Shown: piece after piece, positions 20,121 to 31,600 of the stretch
Position numbering within the stretch: position 1 is the first letter of the stretch
How the letters are laid out: every line of letters starts with the position of its first letter
Source: Alviniconcha marisindica
Taxonomy: Eukaryota; Mollusca; Gastropoda; Provannidae
NCBI GenBank assembly: GCA_018857735.1
Contig: JABMCL010000176.1
Location: 477,501 to 541,500 of the forward strand
DNA: 64,000 bases
Reading direction: 5' to 3'
The notes under the pieces: model-generated
Databases searched by the model: none
Told to the model about the DNA's origin: nothing
The model's input: the letters and a program-made list of their open reading frames with translations, nothing else
Translations under genes and position numbers: made by a program

Positions 20121-20369
20121 ACATTTGGGTTTCTTTAACGTTTACACAATCCACAGAACAAATCTATACAATGGATTATGTATGTGTTTCGGGGTTGTTG
20201 TGTCTTTCAAGGTGTGTGGGAGAAAGTTGGTATGGGTGTGCATTAGCAATGCAAATGGTGATCTTTCAAGGTGTGTGTGGGAGAAAGTTAAAGCGTCAAC
20301 TTGTGTGTTGCCCAAACCCCCACTGGCCCAACCCGAAAACCAGCACAGAGAGCACTGTTGTCAGTGTGT

Positions 20370-20610
20370 GTCAGAAGTGTGCCGACCTGACCAACCCAGC
20401 ATCAGAAGTGTGCTGACCTGACCAACCCAGCATCAAAAGTGTGCCGACCTGACCAACCCAGCATCAGAAGTGTGCTGATCTGACCAATCCAGCATCAGAA
20501 GTGTGCCGACCTGACCAATCCAGCATCAGAAGTGTGCCGACCTGACCAATCTAGCATCAGAAGTGTGCCGACCTGACCAATCCAGCATCAGAAGTGTGCA
20601 GACTCAACCA
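20370..20610. repeat. Minisatellite, ~31-bp unit
   Basis: About seven units of CCTGACCAACCCAGCATCAG plus AAGTGTGCCGA. Intergenic or in the RTEL1 3' flank. Confidence 0.92.
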
Positions 20611-20782
20611 ACCCAGTCTGAGATGTGTACCTGCCAGAAAAGCACAGTTGCCAGTCTCTTCCCCAGCTCTGCCGTTGAAAGTTTCAGTGTTGGTTTGATT
20701 GTCGATGTGTCTGTACCACCAGTGTTTGGCCACTCACAACCCACCCTGAAGTATTGCATTCCAAGCAAGCCACACACTTTAT

Positions 20783-20812
20783 AGACACACACACACACAC
20801 ACACACACACAC
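20783..20812. repeat. (AC)n microsatellite
   Basis: About 15 AC dinucleotides. Confidence 0.95.
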
Positions 20813-21043
20813 TGGTTCTTGTTTACTCTTGCGTGAATTTCACCACTGACTTGATATACACAATGCTTCACAGACACACACTTTGGTTCCATCTTTTTTT
20901 CCTTGTTGACAATGTGCACATCATCGTGGGGCATCGCATCCAACCGCTACAGTACTTGAAACAGCGTCACACTCGATCACACTTTTTTTCCTAAGTGAAG
21001 TTCAAATCAAGTCACAAGCTGCATACCAAAGGATAAATAAATG

Positions 21044-21741
21044 TTAACCCACTTGGCCCCAGACTGCCTGCTCTTTTGCCTTACTGCACAACCCAAGACC
21101 GCCCGGTAGCGGCTGGCTAGCAGATGATCTGTACTAGCATCTCGGCTTATGCCAATAGGAACGGGATTCTCGTGAGACTTGTAGCCTCGTTTCTGCTATT
21201 GTTATCTACTTCCAGTGATGTCCTTTGTTCGAAGTTCGATTGAGTTTGAGAGACGCTGTGAATTTTCAAAGTTGCAATATAGACACATGATAGATGCACG
21301 AAAACAAACAAAAGCCCGACTATTAGCAATGGCGTTGGAGCTTCATCCTTTGAGATTTGAACTGCAAATTTGGCTCAGTCACTTACCGTGGGCACCCTGA
21401 CAAACTCACGGAGCTTCATCTTTGGAGTTTCAAACTGGAAATTTTGCAAAGTCGGTTACCCCGTAGGTACCCCAAAACCTGACATTCAGATGCAGATATT
21501 TCTGACTTGGGATTATTTTTTTTGGTGTGCTTTTATTTTTGCATGTAAAAAATCAAAACCTGTTGGATATACAAGAACACTGTATTTGCAAACTGGGAAA
21601 AATACGAAGTGAGCCGAAACTCTTTGGTGTTTATTATTGATTTTTAAAGTTGTATACCGGGCTCATTTGACACAGTTACTTCCCTTCGCATGGGATTTCG
21701 TAGCAAAAGAGCAGCGGCTGGTGTGGGGCCAAGTGGGTTAA
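21044..21741. mobile_element. piggyBac-type MITE with TTAA target duplications
   Basis: The ends are perfect inverted copies of CCCACTTGGCCCCA, flanked on both sides by TTAA (21044-21047 and 21738-21741), with a second inverted match of TGCTCTTTTGC just inside. TTAA duplication plus a TIR starting CCC is the piggyBac hallmark. The ~690-bp interior has no transposase; it has a partial internal duplication (GGAGCTTCATC ... CAAAT/GAAAT). A non-autonomous element. Confidence 0.85.
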
Positions 21742-21954
21742 ATAGTGAATAAATGGTGAAGGTCTGAATTCAGACTGGCTTTAGTTCTGCTGTGAGGATG
21801 CCTGTGCCAGCCACACGTACAAACATGTACATTAAAGTCTAGTGAAGGGTTGGCAGCTCTGAGTACACACAAAATCTAATTACTACACTTAAAATCTGCT
21901 TTTGCTACACTTAAGTCTAGTGAAGGATTGGCAGCTGTCTTGTATACATTTCAC

Positions 21955-22225
21955 TTGTGATTCCCAACGCTTCACACACACACAAAACCATGTCTTGTAT
22001 ACATTTCACTTGTGATTCCCAATGCTTCACACACACACAAAACCATGTCTTGTATACATTTCACTTGTGATTCCCAATGCTTCACACGCACAAACCATCT
22101 GTCTTGTATACATTTCAATTATGATTCCCAATGCTTCACACACACACACACACAAAACCATTTGTCTTGTATACATTTCACTTGTGATTCCCAATGCTTC
22201 ACACACACACAAAGCCATCCGTCTT
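21955..22225. repeat. Minisatellite, ~53-bp unit
   Basis: About five units, core TGTATACATTTCACTTGTGA plus TTCCCAATGCTTCACAC, with variable CA tracts. Confidence 0.92.
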
Positions 22226-22344
22226 GCTCTGCCGTTAGCACCATCACCTAGTGCAGAATTGTACGCACCATATCCACTGCCACCCCCTCATGTCTACAAG
22301 CAACACATCACCAATCACCAGACCTCTGAAACGGAATCTTCAAC

Positions 22345-22527
22345 ACGCGTGGCTGAGCAGTCTCCTTCACCATGGGCAGTGAGCGAGTATCGCACGCTTG
22401 GCTGGGTTCAGCAGTCTCCTTCACCACGGGCAGTGAGCGAGTATCGCACGCTTGGCTGAGCAGTCTCCTTCACCACGGGCAGTGAGCGAGTATCGCATGT
22501 TTGGCTGGGTTCAGCAGTCTCCTTCAC
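22345..22527 (-). repeat. Tandem copies of the last recognised RTEL1 exon end
   Basis: Four units of 49 or 54 bp; on - they carry GCTCACTGCCCGAGGTGAAG or the CCCGTGGTGAAG variant, a copy of the exon text at 22528. The 49-bp units shift the reading frame relative to the 54-bp ones. Confidence 0.85.
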
Positions 22528-22682
22528 CTCGGGCAGTGAGCGAGCACCGGAGGCAGGGTTGGAGCTGTGTGCTGCGAGCCCACCAGGTGCAGCGCAGCTG
22601 TCCCGCTGGGCTGAGTGAGGTGCTGACCAGTGTCCTAAGCTGCTGCCTGCACTGGCCAGTTTCAGTCGCTTCTCTACTGGCG
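22408..22682 (-). CDS. RTEL1: RTEL1 last recognised exon (3' end uncertain)
   Basis: Acceptor CGTTGTTTTCCAG, phase 1 in. It encodes [20 protein letters not shown], then a Ser/Ala/Pro-rich stretch to ARSLPE. Two outcomes are possible: read-through of the following repeat copies to a TGA at 22408, or splicing at GAG|GTGAAG (22528) to an exon I could not find. Low-complexity C-terminal tails are normal in RTEL1, so homology does not decide. Confidence 0.6.
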
Positions 22683-25600
22683 CTGGAAAACAACGATAAC
22701 AATGACGATAATAATGGGCACGCAGCACACCTAACCTGTAACAGCCTTACTTGGGTATACATTCTTTCACACGTCCCTGTATACAAATTTTGATGACAAA
22801 GATTTAAATGCACACACACACACAAGAAACTGGAGGGAAAATGATCGGAGCTCACCACAGGCATTATCAGAGTGCCCAAGTGGCTGGCTGGTCAGGGCGT
22901 GTTCTGGTTTGTAGCCACAAGACTCGCCGGTCAGCGACACACACAGCTCATTAAACTCCCTCTTGTGTTTTGGACGCACAAACCGGTAGAACTCTGCAAC
23001 AGAAATGTGCACTTCACAACACCCCACCCTATGGAAAAGCAACAACCGTTACTTGACAACACCCCACCCTATGGAAAAGCAACAACCGTTACTTGACAAC
23101 ACCCCAACCCTATTGAAAAACAACAACCGTTACTTCACAACACCCCAACCCTATAGAAAAGCAACAACCATTACTTGACAACATACCGAACCTATGGAAA
23201 AGCAACAACCGTTACTTGACAACACCCCAACCCTATGGAAAAGCAACAACCGTTACTTGACAACATACCGACCCTCTCAAAAAGATAAAATACCTTGATA
23301 ATGCCAAAGCAAACTGCCATAATCAATGTTACTCTTTCAACACTTTTGTTAACTATTCTGACCAGTGGGTTTTTTCCTTCTGTTTGCATGGCAATGGGTT
23401 TTATTTCTCTAACATTCAGTGGAACACACTAAAAACAAACTCAGAACTAAGCAACAAAATTCAACTGAAAGGTAGCCATTATTTTTAAACCCTCAGAAAT
23501 AACTGCTTCACTGCTCTACAAGACAGCTGATTAGATTGAAAGATACATCAGCTCTTGCTTAGTAAACGCCAAAAAGGTTTAACAGTCACTTTAGACAACT
23601 GGTACAAAAACGGAATAAGAATCCAGAATACTTTCTACGGTCCCCCCATATAAAAAGCACATAAAAACAAATGACAAAAAGTTCCCATCCTGATGGATGG
23701 CCGGTGCTTGGTGCAACGTACTGCGGAAGAGATCAAAGTGGTCAGCGTGGGCGGTGAAGAGGTCAGCCAGCACCGAGGTCACCGAGCTCAGACATTCCGT
23801 TTTCTTGTACCGCTGCAGCGCGGCGGAGAACCGTTTGTAGTCTGCCACTGTGAGCACAGCCTTCACCTGACAGCACCGAGGACAGCCACAACGTTAATTC
23901 AGGGTGTCGTGCTTACCACACCGCTGTGAGCACAGCCTTCACCTGACAGCACCGAGGAAAGCCACAACGTTAATTCAGGGTGTCGTGCTTACCACACCGC
24001 TGTGAGCACAGCCTTCACCTGACAGCACCGAGGACAGCCACAACGTTAATTCCGGCACCAGCCCCTGTGGGTGTCGTGCTTACCACATCAGTGTGGGCTG
24101 AAAATTGGTGGGATGGAATGTAATCATAAGTCAGTTGGCATTTTCAGCCTTCACCAGCTCCCACCCCGAGCTGGGAGCGCTAAGGGCCCAGTGGGAAGGC
24201 TGGGACCAGCCAGCCGCACTTCAACCACTTACATCATTTCTGAGTGTTTTGCTCACTGCTCCGAGGCCTTCCTGATGACGGCCTCTGTATGGGGCAGTCC
24301 TGCTCACAGCCTCCAGTGTCTGAGTTGACACGGGGACCGGTGGAGGGACGTAGTGGCCAGTGCTCTTTGGAGGGGACATTCACTGTGGAGGGGACACTCG
24401 CTGTGGAGGGGACATTCACTGTGGAGGGGACATTCACTGTGGAGGGGACACTCACTGTGGAGGGGACACTTGCTGTGGAGGGGACATTCACTGTGGAGGG
24501 GACACTCACTGTGGAGGGGACACTTGCTGTGGAGGGGACATTCACTGTGGAGGGGACACTCACTGTGGAGGGGACACTCACTGTGGAGGGGACATTCACT
24601 GTGGAGGGGACACTCACTGTGGAGGGGACACTCACTGTGGAGGGGACACTCGCTGTGGAGGGGACACTCCTGTGGAGGGGACATTCACTGTGGAGGGGAC
24701 ACTCGCTGTGGAGGGGACACTCGCTGTGGAGGGGACACTCCTGTGGAGGGGACACTCGCTGTGGAGGGGACATTCACTGTGGAGGGGACACTCGCTGTGG
24801 AGGAACAAGGACACTCGCTGTGGAGGGGAACCTTCACTTAAATCCTACATGGCTACATGACTGTGCGGGACACTCCTGTGGAACACAATGCTGATTGGTG
24901 TGACTGTATCAATTGCTCCATGACTCGGCTAACACAAGGATTTTGCTGACTGTATATTTTCCTCCTTTACACAGTTTTAAATGCCACAATTCTGAATGGA
25001 TTGCAATCCTGCCACACTATGTGAAAACCAATGTCACTGAATTAGGTTGTGTAGTGTTGTAATGTTTCATGTACAGTGCTTTGAACCTCAAACATGTATC
25101 ACAGAGGGATTCGGTGCATTAGAAATGCATTTATTATGATTATGTTTATTAGTAATGAAGCCAATTCCTCATGAATCTGAGGACATAACATTTTGAGTCT
25201 CCTACAACAGTCTTCTACAACAATCTTCGCTCTTTGTGAGGGCCAGACAGTCTTTAGCCAGAAAGAGGTGGGAAGATACAAAACAACACATCATACAACT
25301 TACATAGGCCAGGTCAGACAGAGGTGGGAAGATACAAAACAACACGTCATACAACTTACCTGGGCCAGGTCAGAGAGAGGTGGGAAGATACAAAACCTGT
25401 CGAGCAACTCACCCGCGCCAGGTAATCTTCAGCCAGAGAGAGGTGTGCCCCGGTTCGCTGTGTGGATGGTTTGACCGCGTTTGTCATGTCAGGCATCCAC
25501 TTTGGCTGACTGCAGGAAGGTGTGGCGGTATTTTCTCGCTGGAAAATGAGACAAAGCAGCGTGAACAACTCTTTGGCTGAAAGTCAAGATAAAGTAGTGT

Positions 25601-28600
25601 CAAAGATTGTTTGGTTGGAAATTAAGACAAAGCTGTGTCAAACTCTTTGGCTGGAGATTGAGACTCCTTGGTCGGAAATTGGGACAAAGTGTGGATGATC
25701 AGACGGAAATTGGGACAACGTGTGGATGATCAGACGGAAATTGGGACAACGTGTGGATGATCAGACAAAGTGTTCATTAGGCTAGAAGCCGAGACAAAAT
25801 GTGAAAGATTCTTTGGCCCAAAGCTGAGACAAACACGGAGTGAACCTCAGGGGTTTGGGCTGCAGAAGGTCAACAAACTTCTGATCTGGTGTACTCTTTA
25901 ACCCTTTACCTGCAGGGAAGTTAGCACTGCCCGTTCTAACCCCTCCCTACAATGGTCACCACTTAAGTCTGAGCAAACAACAAGTGTTAACTTAGGGCAT
26001 CAGTTCCACAAGCAGATGCACAAAATGCTCAGGCAGGTTGTCATACAGCAGGTACACATCAAGTGGAAAGCTCTGCCAGAGACGTCCTGCAATGTCTCTG
26101 GGGAAGGGTTAACCAAACATTCTTGACTACGTCCTGATGAACTCGTATCAAAATGCTCCTGGTCACTTGTACGTAAATACTGAAACGTGCTTAATATCAA
26201 CTGTTCTCACTTGTTTGTTGTTGACCGTGAGGCAGACTTTCACCTATACTGTGCTGACTTTCACCTATACTGTGCTGACTCGTGCTTTGCCCTGAACTGA
26301 CTCTTGGCAGTTGACCGTGAGGCAGACTTTCACCCATACTGTGCTGACTTTCACCTATACTGTGCTGACTCGTGCTTTGCCCTGAACTGACCCTTGGCAG
26401 TTGACAGGTTGGTAGACACTGCCAGGGAATCACACTCACACAGTTAGTCACTTAGTTCTTGGATCTGAATGTCCCGTCAACTGCATAGGGTTACATCAGG
26501 ATGAACAAAGACCATTTTAAATCACCCTTTTAGGAACTGTATCAAAGGACACAGCACAGGGTTATATCAGGATGAACAAAGACCATTTTAAATCACCATT
26601 TTAGCAACTGTATCAAAGGACACTGCATAGGGTTACATCAGGATGAACAAAGACCCCTTTAAATCACCCTTTTAGCAACTGTATCAAAGGACAGCAAATC
26701 ACAAGCAAGAAACTGACAGTTTCAGACACAACACAGTCTAAAAACATACAATTTTATTTTAAAATCTCTGCAGCTATCTGTGAACATTCGTCAGGGAACA
26801 TGTCTGAAAATAGTTTTAAAACACACAGGACAAACTCTGACCTCCGCTAAATCCACACAATGGAAAGAGAAGGATAAAAAGTAATATTTGGAAAGAGAAG
26901 GATAAAAACTCAATGTTAGAAAAGAGAAGGATAAAAACTCAGTATCAAGTAAGAGAAGGATAAAAACTCAGTATCAAGTAACTGTAAGAGAAAGATAAAA
27001 ACTGATTAATATCAGGAAAGAGAGCATAAAAAATGTTAATATTAGGAAAGAGAGGATAAAAACTCATTAACATTAGGAAAGAGGAGTATAAAAACTCATT
27101 AACATTAGGAAAGAGAAGGATAAAAACTCATTAATATTAGGGAAGAGAGGATGAAAACTCACTCCAAGTAATATTTGGAAAGAGAAGGATAAAAACTCAA
27201 TGTTAGAAAAGAGAAGGATAAAAACTCAGTATCAAGTAAGAGAAAGATAAAAACTCGTTAATATCAGGAAAGAGAGCATAATTTTTTTTAATATTAGGAA
27301 AGAGAGGATAAAAAATCATTAATATTAGGGAAGAGAGGATAAAAACTCACTGATATTAGGAAAAAGAGGATAAAAACTCACAGACATTAAACAGAAACTC
27401 TAACAGAGAAAGAGGATTACCAAATTGTACTTGACCCTTACCCTTTACTCTTTTTACAGCTCACCTTCTTAATAATTATTTTCCTCTTCTTTGAGTGAAT
27501 TGTCACGGCTCCTTCCTGTGAAACAGACTGCAGCAACAAATGGAATACTGTGTAACTAACACACTGGTCAACAAATGGAACACTGTGTAACTAACACACT
27601 GGTCAACAAATGGAATACTGTGTAACTAACACACTGGTCAACAAATGGAATACTGTGTAACTAACACACTGGTCAACAAATGGAATACTGTGTAACTAAC
27701 ACACTGGTCAACAAATGGAATACTGTGTAACTAACACACTGGTCAACAAACGGTTGCCAAGTTTCCATTCAAATGGTCTCTAACACCCTTTTCTCATTTG
27801 TGACCAGCAGTTTTGCAAGTCCTAGACAGTGAAGGAATGTACGAGCGCTACTTGAAATGGACTGGTTTCAAGATGTTCGAGCAGATCTGTGGATAGTCTC
27901 AGCAGATCCCACATCTACTTTCCAAGTTTTAGCTCCTCTGCCATCTCTGTAAGTAACTGTCATAAACATGGAAACAAAACAAATCTAACTGGACTGACTT
28001 CTGTCTCATTATAATGTGCATGCATGCACAATTCTGCACACACATGCACCCACTCACCCATACAGCCACACATCAACACACACATACATCGACACACACA
28101 TCAACACCCACACACTCACACATACATCAACACACAAACACATCTACCATAACAGTTACCTGAGGGTTTGGAATGTCAATCGGGTAGTCACAGTTTCTCT
28201 GAGGAAAGTGAAAAAAAGCAACAATTGATACACGCCCCCAAACAGTCACTTCTGAAGTCATGCAGTTTATTTATAAGTGCAAATGTGAAGCTAAGATTAA
28301 AACTAGTCCAAGTGAAAGTTCCTGTCAGGCCCGGCCCTGTGTGCAAGCGGCAACGGTCCTGAAGCTTCAGCCTTCTGCAGACGCCGGCTGTGCTGGCACC
28401 AAAGGAATAAACAAACTGGAAGTGAGCGGTGTGTGTGCAGGCACCAAAGGAATAAACAAACTGGAAGTGAGCGGTGTGTGTGCAGGCACCAAAGGAATAA
28501 ACAAACTGGAAGTGAGCGGTGTGTGTGCAGGCACCAAAGGAATAAACAAACTGGAAGTGAGCGGTGTGTGTGCAGGCACCAAAGGAATAAACAAACTGGA

Positions 28601-31600
28601 AGTGAGCGGTGTGTGTGCAGGCACCAAAGGAATAAACAAACTGGAAGTGAGCGGTGTCTGTGCAGGCACCAAAGGAATAAACAAACTGGAAGTGAGCAAT
28701 CTGTTTACACAAAGCAGAGGTTTGCCAGCCTACCTCATTTGATTCCAGAGCGCTGAGAAGTCCTTGCTTTTGTCCACCCCCGCTGACGGCCTTCTCACTG
28801 ATCGGCTGCTGGTACTGGGACTTCAGGGAGGACACATAGTCCTCTGAACAACCACAAGGAGAGAAAGGTCACAGGACATACTTTACACAACCACAAGGAG
28901 AGAAAGGTCACAGGACATACTTTACACAACCACAAGGAGAGAAAGGTCACAGGACATACTTTACACAACCACAAGGAGAGAAAGGTCACAAGACATACTT
29001 TACACAACCACAAGGAGAGAAAGGTCACAGGACATACTTTACACAACCACAAGGAGAGAAAGGTCACAGGACACACTTTACACAACCACAGGGAGAAAGG
29101 TCACAGGACACACTTTACACAACCACAGGGAGAATAAAGGTCACAGGACATACTTTACACAACCACAAGGAGAGAAAAGGTCACAGGACATACTTTACAC
29201 AACCACAAGGAGAGAAAAGGTCACAGGACACACTTTACACAACCACAAGGAGAGAAAGGTCACAGGACACACTTTACACAACCACAAAGAGGAAAAGGTC
29301 ACAGGACATACTTTACACAACCACAAGGAGAGAAAAGGCCACAGGACATACTTTACACAACCACAAGGAGAGAAATGTCACAGGACATACTTTACACAAC
29401 CACAGGGAGAGAAAGGTCACAGGACATACTTTACACAACCACAAGGAGAGAAAAGGCCACAGGACATACTTTACACAACCACAAGGGAAGAAAGGTCACA
29501 GGACATACTTTACACAACCACAGGGAGAGAAAAGGTCACAGGACATACTTCACACAACCACAGGGAGAAAAAAGGTCACAGGACACACTTTACACAACCA
29601 CAGGGAGAGAAAAAGTCACAGGACACATTTTAAACAACTGCAGGGAAAGAAAAGGTCACTGGACATATTTTCAACAACCCACAGGGAGATAAAAGGTCAC
29701 AGGACACATTTTAAACAACACCCAAAGAGAGTCAAAGGACACAATTTAAACCAAACCAAGGGTACAAAAGTGAAAGGTGACCGTGTCCAACATTATACCT
29801 GTGGCAAGAGTACAAAAGTGAACGGTGACCACGTTCAACACCATACCTGTGGCAAGAGTACAAAAGTGAACGGTGACCATGTTCAACACCATACCTGTGG
29901 CAAGAGTACAAAAGTGAACGGTGACCACGTTCAACACCATACCTGTGGCAAGAGTACAAAAGTGAACGGTGACCAGTTCAACACCATACCTGTGGCAAGA
30001 GTACAAAAGTGAACGGTGACCACGTTCAACACCATACCTGTGGCAAGAGTACAAAAGTGAACGGTGACCACGTTCAACACCATACCTGTGGCAAGAGTAC
30101 AAAAGTGAACGGTGACCACGTTCAACACCATACCTGTGGCAAGAGTACAAAAGTGAACGGTGACCACGTTCAACACCATACCTGTGGCAAGAGTACAAAA
30201 GTGAACGGTGACCATGTTCAACACCATACCTGTGGCAAGAGTACAAAAGTGAACAGTGACCATGTTCAACACCATACTTGTGGCAAGAGTACAAAAGTGA
30301 ACGGTGACCATGTTCAACACCATACCTGTGGCAGTCTGCCTGCTGAGGCCCGGCACATGACACGGCACACTGGAGGCCTGCTCCACGCTGGCAACATGAC
30401 GCGACACTGTCGGCTCAAAGTATGCTCCCCCACCTCCCAACCGGGACTCATCTGTCTTTCGACCAGGCCGTGACCGAGGGGTTGGCAGCTGCAACAGCCA
30501 CAATGCTCTTCGTGAAAAGTAACCAGTGAAAGCATTCAGACAATAGGGTTTATAGAAAGCTTCTGATGACCCTAGGTCCTCAGCACAGGGTAACCTAGTC
30601 AACCCTAGGTCCTCAGCACAGGACACCCTAGTCAACCCTAGGTCCTCAGTACAGGGCACCCTTGTCAACCCTAGGTCCTCAGCACAAGGCACCCTAGTCA
30701 ACCCTAGGTCCTCAGCACAGGGCACCCTAGGTCCTCAGCACAGGGCACCCTAGTCAGGGTAGAATACTGTGACAACCCTAGTCAAGGTTGAATACTGTGA
30801 CAACCCTAGTCAGGGGAGAATATGGTGACAACCCTAGTCAGCGGAGAATACTGTGACAACCCTAGTCAGGGGAGGAGAATACGGTGACAACCTAGGTTCT
30901 CAGCAGAGGGGGCCTAATCAAGGTGAGACTGCTGTAACAACCCAAGAGGTCAACCCAAGGGTCAACCATACACAATGTTGCTGGCTGTTTTCTCATCACT
31001 CTCTTGCATTGCAGTGTAGCATTTGGTGCAAGCGACGTCAAGCAGCTCTCACCATTTTCTCAGCCACTTTGAAGAAGGTCAGCATGTCCTTGACTGCTCG
31101 GCCAAAACTGTCGTACTTTGTCACGTGGGGTTTGATCCACATGGGCAGCCCGTTGATAGACTCCGGTGATGAAAATCTGCAATGCAAAACGTAGCCACTT
31201 ACAAACACACAGCATGCAGTTCCAGGTTCGTGTCTTCACATTTAATACTGGCTGCTGTGGGAGCAAATCACAGCACAGCAGTATCAAACAAAACTTAACT
31301 GTCACGGGCCACTTACACAAGAAGCCCCTCGTGGTAAATGGTAAACAGGTTAGAACAATTTGCACACATGCATACAATGTCTGCTCCTGCACTCTTAGAA
31401 TACAGTCTTACCTGACACAAGACTGAGAGTTGTGTGGGCAAGATTACTGCACTGTGACCAGTCATGGATGAACCAATACACCTGTCATTATAAGGAATGT
31501 ACCTGTGATGGAGTTGTGTACCTTGTATTTACTCCCATGATAGGTGAGAGGTACTGTAGGCAATTTTGCTGTGTTCATCTGACGTCTTTCAACTGCTACA

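Noticed and set aside
20604..20810. Possible additional RTEL1 exon (KLSTAELGKRLATVLFWQ on -)
   Set aside because: Has a donor-like CAG|GTACAC but no homology to RTEL1 and no matching upstream phase. Kept out of the gene model.
22000..22460. + strand frames rich in His/Ser/Thr
   Set aside because: Minisatellite and antisense of RTEL1-derived repeat copies.
24234..24894. Collagen-like or VEGT-type repetitive proteins in several frames
   Set aside because: Artefact of the 18-bp repeat; open on both strands at once.
27870..27960. Possible RTEL1 microexon (MAEELKLG on -)
   Set aside because: Flanking AG and GT exist but the phases do not join with the exons on either side, whereas those exons join each other without it.
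28330..28400. Possible coding stretch [17 protein letters not shown] on -
   Set aside because: No usable donor before an in-frame stop.
30540..30780. CCCTAGGTCC/CAACCCTAG repeats considered as telomere-like
   Set aside because: The unit is 23-38 bp and does not contain serial TTAGGG or a related telomere motif.
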